From the NCBI GenBank assembly GCA_030248195.1, contig JASAND010028112.1, forward strand, positions 1 through 64,000: a stretch of 64,000 nucleotides of DNA, given 5' to 3'. Made by a program: the position numbers and the translations under genes. This document shows, piece after piece, positions 1 to 24,451 of this stretch. Below the pieces are notes generated by a model. That model was not told the origin of the DNA, did no database searches, and worked only from the letters and a program-made list of their open reading frames with translations. This stretch comes from Trissonchulus latispiculum (Eukaryota; Nematoda; Enoplea; Enoplida; Ironidae). How positions within the stretch are numbered: position 1 is the stretch's first letter; each line of letters opens with the position of its first letter.

Positions 1-732
1 TGTACTTCGTTCAGTTGCATTGTGCTCAACGTGTAGTATGCATCTTAACACGTGCAATCGAAAACCAACACTCAACACGTGCATCTTGAACAAAACGTCA
101 CTTATTCTAATTTTCAGTTTAGTACCCATCTGTAACGAGCGTTCTTGTTTTTGCTATTCCCATTTTCAACCTTCTTCGCTGAACTTTAACTGCTAAAATT
201 CGGCGAAAGTAGGCCCTAAGCCCCACATATCGTTGGCGAATGGTGAGACTAAGTCCGGCCACGTACCATCTTACTGTCAACTACCTATTACACCTCTGTG
301 TAGCTCCCAAGCCACACTGGTGTTCAAAAACATGCAACCGTTCAGGTTGCTGACAGCAGGAGACTGCGCGATAGCAGTCTGTGCGACTGCTCAAATAGTG
401 GTTGCAAAACCTAATTTGCATAATCTCAAACCCGGCCCGGCCAAACAAAAAACCCGGCCCTAAGTTAGCCCTATGCTGAAGATAGGGTTTCTGAATAGAG
501 AAGTGACTCACCTACAATGAACATACTGTTCCTTTTTATACATTCCTGCTCCAGCAGGAATAAAAATTCGCTAAATCAGGTATATACACGCTGAAAATCG
601 CTAAAACAGCTAAACATTAAGAAACTGAGTTTTTGACGGAACGACTGATTATTTGGTGCCCCCTTCATAGTTATATACCTTTGGAGGGGGGGTGGATTTG
701 GGGCTTTCCTTTCCTTGGAGACCCCACCCCAC
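1..732. other. Non-coding sequence, no gene recognised
   Basis: No ORF here has recognisable content. On the minus strand a TATA-like TATAAAAAGG (about 531-540) lies just before a GTGAGT splice-donor-like site (about 502-507), which could mark the start of a gene reading leftwards out of the window. This is weak evidence. Confidence 0.3.
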
Positions 733-1168
733 CATAGTTACCCTGGAAATTTTGGTTGGGGGGCAAACTTCGAAAATTTGGTGGTCGACCCCCAAAGCCA
801 AAATGTGATGGGAAGTACCCCCCCCCCCCGAACCCCCCCCCAAATTCGAACCTCAGAAAATTCAAAAAAATGGCCTAAAACCGCAAAATTTTCTGTATTG
901 TAACGCTTTTTTTGTCAAAACAAGGCTTGTTTTTATCGTTTTATGCGTTTTTACCCCGTTTTAAAACGATTTTAAGCCAAAATTTGAGAAAAAATAGTCA
1001 AAAAATGACCATTTTTTAGCAAAATTTAGCTAACTTTTTGGCCCCAAAAAGTGCTTGGTAACCAAAAGTGGGGGGAGGGATAGTAAAAAAATCTGGGGGG
1101 AGTAAAGTTGGTCGAAAATTTTGGGGGGGATACCCCCCCAGCCCCCCTTCCCCCCTAGGGAAACTATG
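733..1168 (+). mobile_element. Foldback/MITE-like repeat, unit A
   Basis: The unit is bounded by near-inverted ends CATAGTTWCCCTGG and GGAAACTATG. It contains long C and G homopolymer runs, and a TTTTAAAACGATTTTA-like core. It matches unit C (1930-2375) directly and unit B (1457-1900) in reverse complement. It has no coding capacity; ORFs across it are artefacts of G/C runs. Confidence 0.6.
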
Positions 1169-1456
1169 GACCCCACCACCCCACCCCATGGCAAAATCCC
1201 CGATCCCACCAATCTAATCTGCCAGATCCAACCATTAAAATTTTCAAAATTTTTGCCGAAAATTAGGAAAAAATCGAAATTCATTATTCTAAGCAACGCT
1301 GCCATTTGGGATTGTATAGGCATTTTATGCTACGAAATTATGTTTCCAAATTCAAGAAATGACGGCAGTAAAATATACGTATTCGAAAAGTAAAAGTTTT
1401 GAAGAATTTCAGACCAAAAGTTTCACGATTTTAAAAAATACTCAACGTCGGGCGGC

Positions 1457-1900
1457 CATAGTTTCCTTAGGGGGGGTTGGGGGGGGGTTCCCCCCCCCCC
1501 CAAAATTTTCGACCAAATTTACCCCCTCCCAGATTTTTGGACTATCCCTCCCCCCCTTTTGGCTACCCCCCCCCCGAACCCCCCCCAACGATTTTTGGAC
1601 CTAAAAAGTTAGCTAAATTTGGTCGAAAAATGGTCATTTTTTGAAAAATTTTTCTAAAATTTTGGCCTAAAGTCGCTTTAAAACGGTGCAAAATGGCCTA
1701 AAACGTTAAGGACAAGCCTTATTTTGATGAAAACAGGGCTAAATTACAGAAAATTTTGCGTTTTTAGGCCATTTTTTGAATTTTCTGAGGTCCGAATTTT
1801 GGGGGGGGGTTCGGGGGGGTACTCCTCATCACATTTCGGGGTTCGACCACCAAATTTACGAAGTTTCCCCCCCCCAACCAAAATTTCCAGGGAAACTATG
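1457..1900 (-). mobile_element. Foldback/MITE-like repeat, unit B (inverted)
   Basis: This is the reverse complement of units A and C, with the same CATAGTTTCC / GGAAACTATG boundaries. Together the three units form a direct-inverted-direct triplet upstream of RBX1. Confidence 0.6.
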
Positions 1901-1929
1901 CGGGCGGCCCCCCCCCCGGCCCCCACACC

Positions 1930-2375
1930 CATAGTTTCCCTGGAACTTTGGGTCGGGGGGGGGGGTAAATCTTGGCCGACCTCCGAAATGTGATGGGGGC
2001 CCATTGGGGGTAGATACCCCCCAACCCCCCCCAGAATTCGGACCTCAGAAATTTCGAAAAATGGCCAAAAAATGCAAAATTTTCTGTAAGTTAGCCCTTT
2101 TTTCATCAAAATAAGGCTTGTTCTTAACGTTTTAGGCGTTTTTGCACCGTTTTAAAGCGATTTTAGGCCAAAATTTTCTAAAAATTTTTCAAAAAATGAC
2201 CATTTTCGACCAAATTTAGCAAACTTTTTGGGTCCAAAAATCGTTCGGGTTCGGGGGGGGTAGCCAAAAGTTGGGGGAGGGTAAGTCAAAATAACTGGGG
2301 GGGGGGGGGTAAATTTGGTCGAAAATTTTGGTGGGGAACCCCCGCCCCCAACCCCCCCCCCCAAAGGAAACTATG
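1930..2375 (+). mobile_element. Foldback/MITE-like repeat, unit C
   Basis: This third copy has the same orientation as unit A and the same boundaries. It is about 30 bp from unit B. Poly-G runs of up to 14 bases are present, so exact lengths may suffer from sequencing error. Confidence 0.6.
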
Positions 2376-2963
2376 CCCAGACCCCCATTGTAGCGCAAAA
2401 AGACGTCTTCAACACACTGGGCTTATTCTAGGGAATTTTTCTTGGGTGGGCCCTCGGGGTGGGCGAAAATTTTTCAAATTTTTTTTAAAAACGTGCTAAA
2501 GTAGCGCTATTTTTATAGTAATTGCCAAAAAAGTTCGTTTTTAGTGCAAAAATAGCGCTTAAATAGGCAAAAATTGACTAAAAATCTCCGGCGACGCCGG
2601 AAAATTTTTGAAAATTTGGCCTTCTGAGCGATTTTTTCAGGGCAAAAGTTGGTAGCATAACGGGCACCCACTTTTGGGGGGGGGGGGACGATTTTTTGGG
2701 GGGAAGGGTGTTTATGGGGGTTTTGAAAAATGGTCGTTTTACACATAGCAGGAAAAAATTCCTGGGGGGCAACACAATTTCGGGGGGAATTCCCACCATT
2801 CTCTCCCCCCCTGGCTACGCGCCTGCTCAGGACAATTTCAACTCTATCCCGAATAGCCTATTTCTGTGGCCTCAGAATGTTACAAAAGCGTTGCAGACAT
2901 CGTCCCATTACCAGGCAATCCTTCTTTGCGGTTTCTGGTAAAATTTTTAGATTTTGGTTTCTA

Positions 2964-3118
2964 ACAGTACCCTTCACTCAAATGGTGACAGTTGGCAAAA
3001 ACTTAAATTCGCGAACTTTGGCAGCTTGATAGCGATTTTCGTCAACTTCGGCGATTTCCGTCAACTTCGCGAACTCTCAATTATCGCCAACTGTCACCAT
3101 TTGGGTGCAGGGTACTGT
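2964..3118. mobile_element. 155-bp MITE just upstream of RBX1
   Basis: The ends form an inverted repeat of about 31 bp beginning ACAGTACCCTTCACTCAAAT and ending in its near complement (GGGTGCAGGGTACTGT). The interior repeats GTCAACTTCGGCGA-type words. No target duplication is clear. The right end lies 47 bp before the RBX1 start codon, so the element sits in the 5' UTR, the promoter or a 5' UTR intron of that gene. Confidence 0.7.
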
Positions 3119-3165
3119 ATTGTTTTATTGTTTAGGTATAGGTTTGTGTTTATATCTATCTGCAG

Positions 3166-15991
<12,826 letters not shown>

Positions 15992-16149
15992 ATCTGCTCC
16001 AGCGTCTGCAGTAGGTATTTGGAGAACTTTGAATTCACTGTGAATTTACAATTTGACATGCTTGGATTTGATTAGTTCTCTGAACCTTTGTATTTTGTTG
16101 TAATGTTTAACTCGTTTTGTAATGTCATTTATGTAATGTTTTAATTTCT

Positions 16150-16155
16150 AATAAA
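16150..16155 (+). promoter_or_regulatory. RBX1 polyadenylation signal AATAAA
   Basis: A canonical AATAAA lies 159 bp after the RBX1 stop codon, followed by GT-rich sequence (AAAGTGTTTGCGTTTG). Confidence 0.6.
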
Positions 16156-16204
16156 GTGTTTGCGTTTGCATATTCGATCTAGCGGGTTGTCAAGCTTTTG
16201 TGAA

Positions 16205-17735
16205 CAAGTACAACAACTAATAACTTACTATCCCCAGTTCAACATGGATTTAGAAAAGGTTTATCAACGCTGACAAATTTGGTAGGGACAGGGACACTTA
16301 CTAAATGGGTAAGAGCTAAGGATAAGGGTTCTTCGATTCACTCAGTCTATTTGGACTTTGCTAAGGCCTTTGATACCGTATGCCACTCAAAATTATTGTA
16401 TAAATTAACTAAATATGGTCTCCTAGGACAATTGTATAGTTGGTTTAAATGTTTTCTGTCAAACAGAACTCAGCGGGTAAAAGTAAATGCAACAGTTTCT
16501 AGTCCAAAACCAGTACTAAGTGGCGTCCCTCAAGGAACTGTGTTAGGACCGTTATTATTCTTATTGTATGTCAATGATATGCCTGACGCTGTTGAAAACT
16601 CTGAGATAAGTTTGTATGCTGATGATGCTAAAATATCAATCGAGACTAGAGATAACATGTCTCTGATTTTACAAGAGGATCTAAACAACATCTGTAATTG
16701 GGCTCGTATATGGCAACTTAGTTTATCTATTCCAAAGTGTCAGGTTTTCGTATACGGGTCACTTGCTGATTCAACACATGTCAGGTATAACATGGACGGC
16801 AACTTCTTGCAGTGTGTAGATCAAATTGTAGATTTAGGTATCACTTTAAGTAACAATATGAAGCCATCGTGTCATTGTCTAAAGGTAGCTCAGAAAGCGA
16901 ATAAAGTCGCGGCTACTATTTTTCGCTGTTTTGTGACTCGTGACCGCAAATTCCTAACCAAAATGTTTACTGTATACGTACGGCCAATACTTGAGTATAA
17001 CTCACAAGTATGGTCTCCGTATCTTCTCAAAGATATTGACTTACTAGAAAATGTACAGCGCCGGTATACAAAGAGAATACCAGGTTTACAGAACATGTCA
17101 TATAAGGATCGTCTTGAGATATTAAGGCTCAAATCTCTTGAGTTAAGACGTTTAACAAATGATTTAGTTTTAACTTACAAACTTGTACACGGATTGGTTA
17201 TGTTAGATTTTGCGGAATTATTTGAATTTGCCCCTAGTATTGGTTTACGTGGTCACTCTTATAAACTAAAACCAGCATTATGCAAAAGAGAGAGCACAAA
17301 AGGTTTTTTCAATAACCGGGTTGTTGATGTTTGGAACAGTTTACCAAATTGGGTAGTAAATGCAAACAGTAAAGCAAAATTTGAAAGATCTATTGAACTT
17401 ATTGATTTAAAACATTTCCTCAAGGGGCGGGGTTTAAAATAACCAGACATTTGGTTTCTTCTCCCCCCTTTTTCCCAAATCCAAACAATTTTAAATTTTA
17501 TGATGCTTTACATATAATATATAATATATCCACATATACGTATAGTATATTGACTTTACATTTTATTATAACGTTCATACTAATTATATAAAATTAATGA
17601 TTCGGTATATAAGTTGTTAACAATTTGTTTATATGTATCGTGAATCGTACACTAAAACATTTTGTCTGTTTTGTACGTATTAATTCATTTGTTTGGGAAA
17701 TAAATCTTCTTCTTCTTCTTCTTCTTCTTCAAGCC
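16205..17735 (+). pseudogene. 5'-truncated LINE (jockey/CR1-type), RT C-terminal half
   Basis: An open frame runs from QHGFRKG at the start of the RT fingers through YLDFAKAFDTV (motif A), SGVPQGTVLGPLLF (motif B) and LYADDAKI (catalytic YADD-type motif C) to the characteristic VWNSLPNWVV and FLKGRGLK C-terminus at 17,442. The 3' UTR ends in a (CTT)n tail at 17,705-17,731. The endonuclease and ORF1 are missing, as expected for 5' truncation during target-primed reverse transcription. The reading frame is undamaged, so the insertion may be fairly recent. It is related to, but distinct from, the 28-32 kb LINE. Confidence 0.9.
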
Positions 17736-18040
17736 AGCGACAAAAAGGATCGAACAATGGACTTCAAAATCTGAAGTTCAGCTTCGTGTTCAGCGAGTTT
17801 GCAACAGACCAGCTTTCCACTTTATTTTCAGTTTAATCTCTAGAGAAATTAGGTGCTATTCTTGGTGGAATACTAGATATTAGCTAATGAAAGTTGATCT
17901 TAGAGCTAAGCTGGTTTTCTTTATCTTAATTGTCTTCTTAAGAGATAATCGATAAAACAGCCACGTATTCACGGATCCACAAGGGATACAAGGAAAACAA
18001 TAAAATATCAAGTCCCAAGACAGAATGGATGCTAGTAAAT

Positions 18041-20042
18041 CTAGACCCGGGGGCGGGGACTTGTTGAAACGAAGAATATGTTCCCAATTGATTCCAAAAG
18101 GATAGTGAAAAGTTGGCTGATCCATTGTTTTTCTTTCTTCTTTCTGCAAGTTTCTTCTTCGGCAAAGTCTATTACTGTCACTCTTAAATCATTTAAATGA
18201 TGGTTGTGGTTTTTGAAATCACAAGATAAAAGTTTACTAGCATCCATTTTGCGGATATCGTGCCTGTGGCCATGAAATCTTTGGCAGAGGGAATTTCCAC
18301 TTTCCATCACTGTGACGAACACCCATCAATCTCCGCCAAATACACTATTCCAGTACTTTTACAGTCATAATTCCTCTGATTGGGTATTCCAGACCAGTGA
18401 CAGAGCTCTTGAATGAGCTCACCTCCTTGATGGCGGGACAAAGAACACAGTTTCGGCTACATTTGGAGGTACCACCGGGCTCGTTAGCTCGGTTTGTTGT
18501 ATCAGTGCCAGTCGTGGGAAGCTTGGCCCTGACGAGAATATTACGCAATTTCGGCGGTGGCCTCCAAAATAGTTTGATCTTAGTGTTCAGTCCAGTCAAG
18601 AAATGTTCATGTCGCTGCAAGATATTCCTGACGCCATCTAGATCGGGATGGAAAGGTAAGACAAGGCATAGTGTCTTTTCCTCATTTTCAGGATCTGGTG
18701 GGGCCTTCACTGATAGCAACAGTTCTCGGCTACAGGATAGGGCCTTCCTAATTCTGCGCTGAACCTTGCCTCTCGGGTACCCTCTTTTTACCAGATCTTC
18801 TTTCATTTGGGCACACCGAGTCTCAGCCGTACTAGGATCAGAACAGATGCGGCAAATCCGATGGGCCTGACTGTAGGCAATAGGCAACTTGTGCTGGAGA
18901 GGATGGCATGACTCGTAGGGAAGATATTGCCTAGTATCAGTGGGTTTCATAGATAGATCGGTGACAATTTGGCCGTTGCGTAGTTCCACTGAGACATCCA
19001 GGAAGTTGACTTTGGTAATTCCAACGTCAAGTTCCAGTTTGATGCTAGGGATAAGGCTATTCGCTAGACGCAGAAACCTGTCTAATCCATCTCGGGAGCC
19101 CTTCCAAACAATAAAGACGTCGTCGATGTAGCGCCACCATGCTATGGGCTTTTCTTCGGCCACAGAAAATAGCTTCTCGAAAGCGTAACCCATGAAAATG
19201 TTGGCATAGTTGGGGGCCATCTTTGTACCTATTGCAGTGCCCTCTCTCTGGGTGTAGAATTCGCCATTAAATTCGAAGACATTGCGGGTCAGGACTAGGT
19301 CTATAAATTTAAGAATCATCTCGGTCGGATAACGGGCATCAGACCTGGAATTAGCCTCCTTACAAGCTTCTCGTCACAGATGGTGTGGAATGTTCGTGTA
19401 GAGGCTTGTTACGTCGGCCGTGGCCAAAATACAGTCAGATGACACGGTAAGGGATCCAAGTTTGCGTAGAAAGTCAGTTGTATCCTGGATGAAGGAAGGG
19501 ATCTGGCGAGCCAGAGGTTTAAGCTGGGAGTCCACGAAACCACTGATTTTCTCAGTGGGGCAACCATTTGCAGAAATTATCGGTCTCCCAGGACATGGAA
19601 TATTCTGTTTGTGGACCTTTGGGAGGAGATAGAATCTGGCAGCTTTGGCGTCTTCAGGAGTCAGCAGCTGAAGCTGCTTCTCACTGAGTGCGCCACGAGC
19701 ATGTCAATCCTCCACGTGGTGGGCGACGATCTGGGAATAGAATTCGGCTTTATCATAGGCGTCGCGCGTATAGGTGTTAGTGTCGTTTAACTGACGCTTA
19801 GCCTCCAAGAGATAGGAGTCCCTTGACCAGATGACAACAGCCCGTCCCTTGTCAGCGGGCTCGATGACGATGTCCTGGTTCTGACGCAGTTCCCTGATTG
19901 CATTCTTCTCAGCGTGGGAGAGGTTCGACCGTCTACGATAGAGCGGTATAGACTGTACGTCATTTTTGATGGAATCACAAAATACCTTGACCTGAAGATT
20001 CCCAGGAAAGGAGCACGTCACCTGATTTGAGAATTTAGACAC
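18041..20042 (-). pseudogene. Penelope-like element: RT plus GIY-YIG remnants
   Basis: Reading leftwards: an N-terminal RT region with IVIEPADKGRAVVIWSRDSY (about 19,850), then LPKVHKQNIPCPGRPIIS, motif A ATADVTSLYTNIPH (about 19,400), GTAIGTKMAPNYANIFMG, the catalytic YIDDV (about 19,120), and FLDVSVELRNG. These are Penelope-family RT features. After a stop and frameshift near 18,345 comes the GIY-YIG-type segment SGNSLCQRFHGHRHDIR ... KEKQWI. In-frame stops near 19,704 and 19,374 plus the frameshift make it inactive. Confidence 0.85.
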
Positions 20043-20047
20043 GGGAT

Positions 20048-20160
20048 GGCATGCTCGTGGTGCACTCAGTGAGAAGCAGCTTCAGTTGCTGACTCCTGAA
20101 GACGCCAAAGCTGCCAGATTCTATCTCCTCCCAAATGTCCACAAACAGAAGATTCCATGT
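20048..20160 (+). pseudogene. Inverted duplicate of a Penelope RT fragment
   Basis: This plus-strand stretch reads LSEKQLQLLTPEDAKAARFY and is nearly identical to the complement of about 19,597-19,703. The Penelope copy is therefore joined head to head to a short fragment of itself in opposite orientation, a structure common in this superfamily. Confidence 0.75.
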
Positions 20161-23100
20161 GTAATGAAATTACTAGTAGTCACTGTAATTGTTGTTTTAT
20201 TCAGTAAAAAGGTGTTTTGCGTCCTTACAGCCTCACCTAGCAACCAGGAATAGGTTAACAAAATTAGTATAAGGTGGCCTAATTAAAGATGAATCTAGGC
20301 CCTACTAGGAAACTAACTAAAAGGGAATTCAGCGAGTTATTAATCGGTTCTTACTGAAGATCTCATGGCCAGTCCCGTAATCCATGCCAGGTAATTATAT
20401 GTACAAAGGATTGGTATCTGCTACTGTCAATTGTAACCTGTACTTGTGCTATGTGTTTGTCAGAACTGCCAGAATTGCCTTAAGATCTCAACAATTCAAC
20501 TATTTAACAGGGCTTAATCAGTATGTAGTAACCGTATTCATGCGGCCGCATTGAGGCCCTTGAACTACATTAACTAGTGAATTCATTAGGTGTTAGGATC
20601 ATTCAAAATATGCGTAATCAATAGGGTTATCTCAACTCTTAGTGCAAGGATTCGAACCTTTGACCTTTTGCCCTTACTATGCGTGTGTGGGACGGCCGTA
20701 TTGAGGCCTCCCACAATTGCGTAAACCCCTATTACATCAGCTTTGTCAAAGGGCGGTCGTAATTGAGACCTCCCTGCCTTCTCCCTTTTATGTCAGCATC
20801 GCATAACGGCCAATTACGGCATAAATTCCCCTTAAATAACAAGAAAATACATGGTTATTCACCTTATTACTACATTTACACAACAATTACAAACATCTAC
20901 ACTTTATTACAATTTGTCTTCTTTTAATTCCTGAAATAACAAGAAGTACAAATTAAGTTATACATTTTTATTCCTACGTATTGGTTTTTATTCCATTATT
21001 TAGGGAGTTATCTAACTCCTCTTTTTTCCTCTTCCTTTTACGGGTCGGCCTTTCATCTTTAGCCGCCCGTCTATTTGTCTGGAGAGCGTGGAAAGCTCCC
21101 AGACCTTACGTGAACGAATGCCATTCATGCATTCATTCACGTAAGCCCTGTAATAATGACCCCACAAGGGTCACCGCTGACCTCCCCCATACAAGGCTGA
21201 ATTCAGCCCTTGCACTACTCAGTATACAAATATAGGTAGACAAAAAATATACATATATAGATACATACAACAATAATAGGTACTTAGGTACTTAAGTTGT
21301 TAATTACATAGGCACGTATTAGTATATAGTTCTAGGTAGGTTAATATTTTTAGTTTTAGCATAGGTACTTAGTATGCTTACGTAAGTTGTTTTCGTCTTT
21401 TGGGTCCTTGATGGACCAAGCAGGTCTGGCTCCCTTGCTTTCTAATAAGCAAGGGAGACCCTTTTAGTCGGCCGCTGGAGGACCAAGTTTTAGAAAATAT
21501 TGGATCTTCTGTTTATTGCAGATTTATGAGCTCCAGCCGTGACCCCTAAAATTTGATACCAAAACTCCGGCCTTTGGCCGTCTAAGTTTTGAGTTAGGGG
21601 TCACCTGTTCTCATTAATTCTGGGGTCCTCCAGCCGCCAGACGCGCCTGTGGGCTGCCGTAGGTCACGACTCGGCAGCCGAATAGAAAAAGCGTGATCAT
21701 CCCAAGCAGCCAATCAGCTGCTAGAAGCTTTAAGGCCAGCCCCCTACTGGGGTCTCGACTGCAATTAGCAGTTTTCAGTCAATGCTTGGCTGGCAGTCGG
21801 GGAGAGAGGTTGGTCTCTCTCCCCTAATAACATTAGTAGTACTTTTCTCCCCATTTCGTCCGTATGTACCCGGGAGAGGTGTGTCTTGCGCCAATTATAT
21901 GGAGGCCTGGACTATAGCACCTCTCCCCTTACCCCCATTTCCCCCAGGGTTTTATATTTTAGATTCTGCCAGCCAGGCACTCACGTTCCTGGCCGCCCCC
22001 GTGAGCCCATATGTCTTCGGACGGCTCACGGGGTGCACTGCTTCTGACCCGGGGGCTTCTATGCCTGAAAGGCGGTCCCCGGGTCCCTCCACTCATGCTA
22101 TTTCCCGGGGTCTTCAGACCCCGGAAGACCATTTTTGTCACTTTTTCGGGCCTAGTGCCCTCTGTTTTCTATGTGTTTGTACTTGTGAGGGTGTGGGCCT
22201 TTCGCCCCACCCTCTGGGGGTATTTTTAATAAGATTTTTGCATTTCCTCAATGGGTTTGCGAGCAGCCGAACCTCACAAACCACGTCTAAAAAGGCTTTA
22301 AAATCAGCACCTTTTTCCCGTTTTCTACATCTTTCTAAAAGGCCCTTTTTGGCCCAATCTAAACCTAAACTATCATGGGTTTATGTCTACGCCAAAACCC
22401 ACTCTAAAACTGTCACTTTTATATCTTTTTAACCTTTTCAGTTCTCACCCCAAAACCCAGTTTTATATACTAAAACCAACGTAAACTTGGGTAGTTAGTC
22501 TTAAGGGAGGACCCTCACCTACCCGCCTTGAGGAAGGAGAGTTAGGCCACTCCCCGGGAGTAGGTCTTTCAGGATGGGACCCCCTTATCCCCACAGCCGG
22601 CAACCAGAGTTGCCGGCCATGTCTTTTCGACGCGTTCAAAAAGCAACTCTTATAACAATGTCTTGTTCTTAATCATTGCCGGTCTCAAACGTCAGGTTTC
22701 TTAAAACACTCTAAAAACAGAAATCTAACTTTTAAATGTTGTTTAACCTATTAATTATTAAGACTTTAACAGGGGAATACCGTCTCCCCTCTAATTAAAG
22801 CTGTCCTTAGCATATTCTTTGTAATAATTGCTATAACAGCAATTATTGTCCCTGTTGGCTTTTACACAAACAAAACAAAAAACACACGGGTGATCACGTG
22901 GGAATGGCCATTTCTGGGCCATTTCCGAAATATAACGCACTTTCACGCAATCGTAGCTATTACTAGGAGTTAGTAGGTTAGTATTCTGGGAATTAGCCCC
23001 GTATAGCACTGTTAGGGCTGTAATTTGTATTGTGTCGTATGAATGCGGCTCCTCACGTAAACTCCTCCAGTTGAGGTTGTGAGTGAAGTCAAGTATGTGT

Positions 23101-24220
23101 GAGGTGTGAATGTTGCATAAATGTGTCTGAATAACTGTGTGAGTAACTGTGAATGTATGACTGAAATTGTATGCGTGTGTTTACCGTCTGGATGAGTATG
23201 TGAAAGTAGTGTGTGTGAGTTCGCATGAATGGAATTACGTTGTTGTGTGATTATAACCGTATGAATGGGACTGCTCATGTAAACCCTCGTGGAGGTCTTG
23301 AGTGTAGTCCGTAGGGCAATAGTTAAGCTATAACGTTAGGTAGTAACTAAACATAATAATCAGAACACATATGGTAGGTACATAGTTAGGTTAAGTATAG
23401 GCTAACAGGTTAGTCTCATATCCGTTAGTTTTAATAATATTAGTTCGTATTCATAATTATAATCAGTACTAGTATTTGCGGTTAGTCTTATAATGTTAGT
23501 TAGGATTGTTAATAGCCGTTAATGTCTGTTATTATGTGCCGTCCGGTTCTAGATTGACTCCCAGAGGCCCCGCGTAAGTCACCTTATTCAAGGTGCGGGC
23601 CCTCTGCAAGAAAAGGGTCAATCTACAGTTGTTTAGCTCGGATTCTAGGCCCAGTTCAGGAAGTTGGTAACCTCATTTTCATATTTGCGGTAACACGGTT
23701 TAGGAGACAAATAGCAGGTTACCAACCCAGGTTAGGGTTATAATTGTCGTTATTTGTAGTTTAGGCCTGTAGTGCATGAAATAGGCCTCAGTTATTTTTG
23801 GTAATTTCAAAGTAAGATAATTGATCATAACTAACTGAAATTAAGCCACGTATACTAAATAATTAATCCCATTATTAGGGCAAAAATCTTCATTTAAAGA
23901 TGTAAGTTTATAGACGAAAACTAAACATTTTAAACTTGAGAAATTTCATCATATAATCCATTGCATTTATTTAAAATGTGTTTATTGGAATTATATTTGC
24001 GTGTTACATCACATTTATGGCGAAACATACAACAAACAGTGCTGTTTTGAACTTAGGAGGGGGTCTAGGAGTGCTAAAACGTGCTCCGATTTTAGGAGCG
24101 AACTTTAAGAGCTCTTCTAAACTAGGAGCCCTTCATGAAACAGCTAAATCTTAACTTTGCTCTTAACTTGCCAATTTAGGAGCTCCTAATGATAAGAGGG
24201 CTTTGTGAAACGCACCCCTG
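20161..24220. other. Hairpin-dense non-coding region
   Basis: No gene is recognised. Many GC-rich inverted repeats stand out against AT-rich sequence: 20,686-20,715 and about 20,752-20,776 (sharing the loop GTA(A)TTGA), 21,105-21,145, 21,427-21,460, 21,539-21,604, 22,596-22,617 (perfect GCCGGCAAC/GTTGCCGGC) and about 23,552-23,625. A CCAATCAG box (about 21,708) and TTTAAGG precede an open frame at 21,782-22,432 of unlikely composition (Pro/Ser/Cys-rich, no domain). 23,340-23,540 is rich in GTTAGT/TTAGG words. Confidence 0.5.
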
Positions 24221-24451
24221 GACAGAAAAATTAGAAGACATAGAGAAGCTTATTGGATTAGACGTTTAAAAACGAAGTATCCATGTGGTGTAGATGAACT
24301 ATTACTAGGAGAAAACACTACATTTTGTGTTTTACATAATTTGTTGATAAAAAGAAGATTAACGATACCAGCTCTAATAACAAATACAGAACAAACAGAA
24401 ATAGAAAAAATTCTAAGCTCTTTACAACTGATGAAATTAAAAGTTTGTTAA
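24221..24451 (+). pseudogene. Penelope-like element, GIY-YIG C-terminal fragment
   Basis: The open frame reads DRKIRRHREAYWIRRLKTKY followed by PCGVDELLLGENT. This is the conserved E-x-YWI-x-RL region at the C-terminal end of Penelope GIY-YIG endonucleases, and it ends at TAA 24,449-24,451. The rest of the element is not adjacent. Confidence 0.7.

Noticed and set aside
649..2941. Short proline/glycine-rich ORFs
   Set aside because: Translations of C and G homopolymer runs in foldback repeats.
20645..20680. tRNA-like T-arm GGTTCGAATCC on the minus strand
   Set aside because: No matching acceptor stem, D-arm or anticodon arm could be placed upstream. At most a tRNA-derived SINE remnant.
21782..22432. 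216-codon ORF in the hairpin-dense region
   Set aside because: Composition (Pro, Ser, Cys and Phe runs) and lack of any domain or homologue-like motif suggest chance openness in GC-rich sequence.
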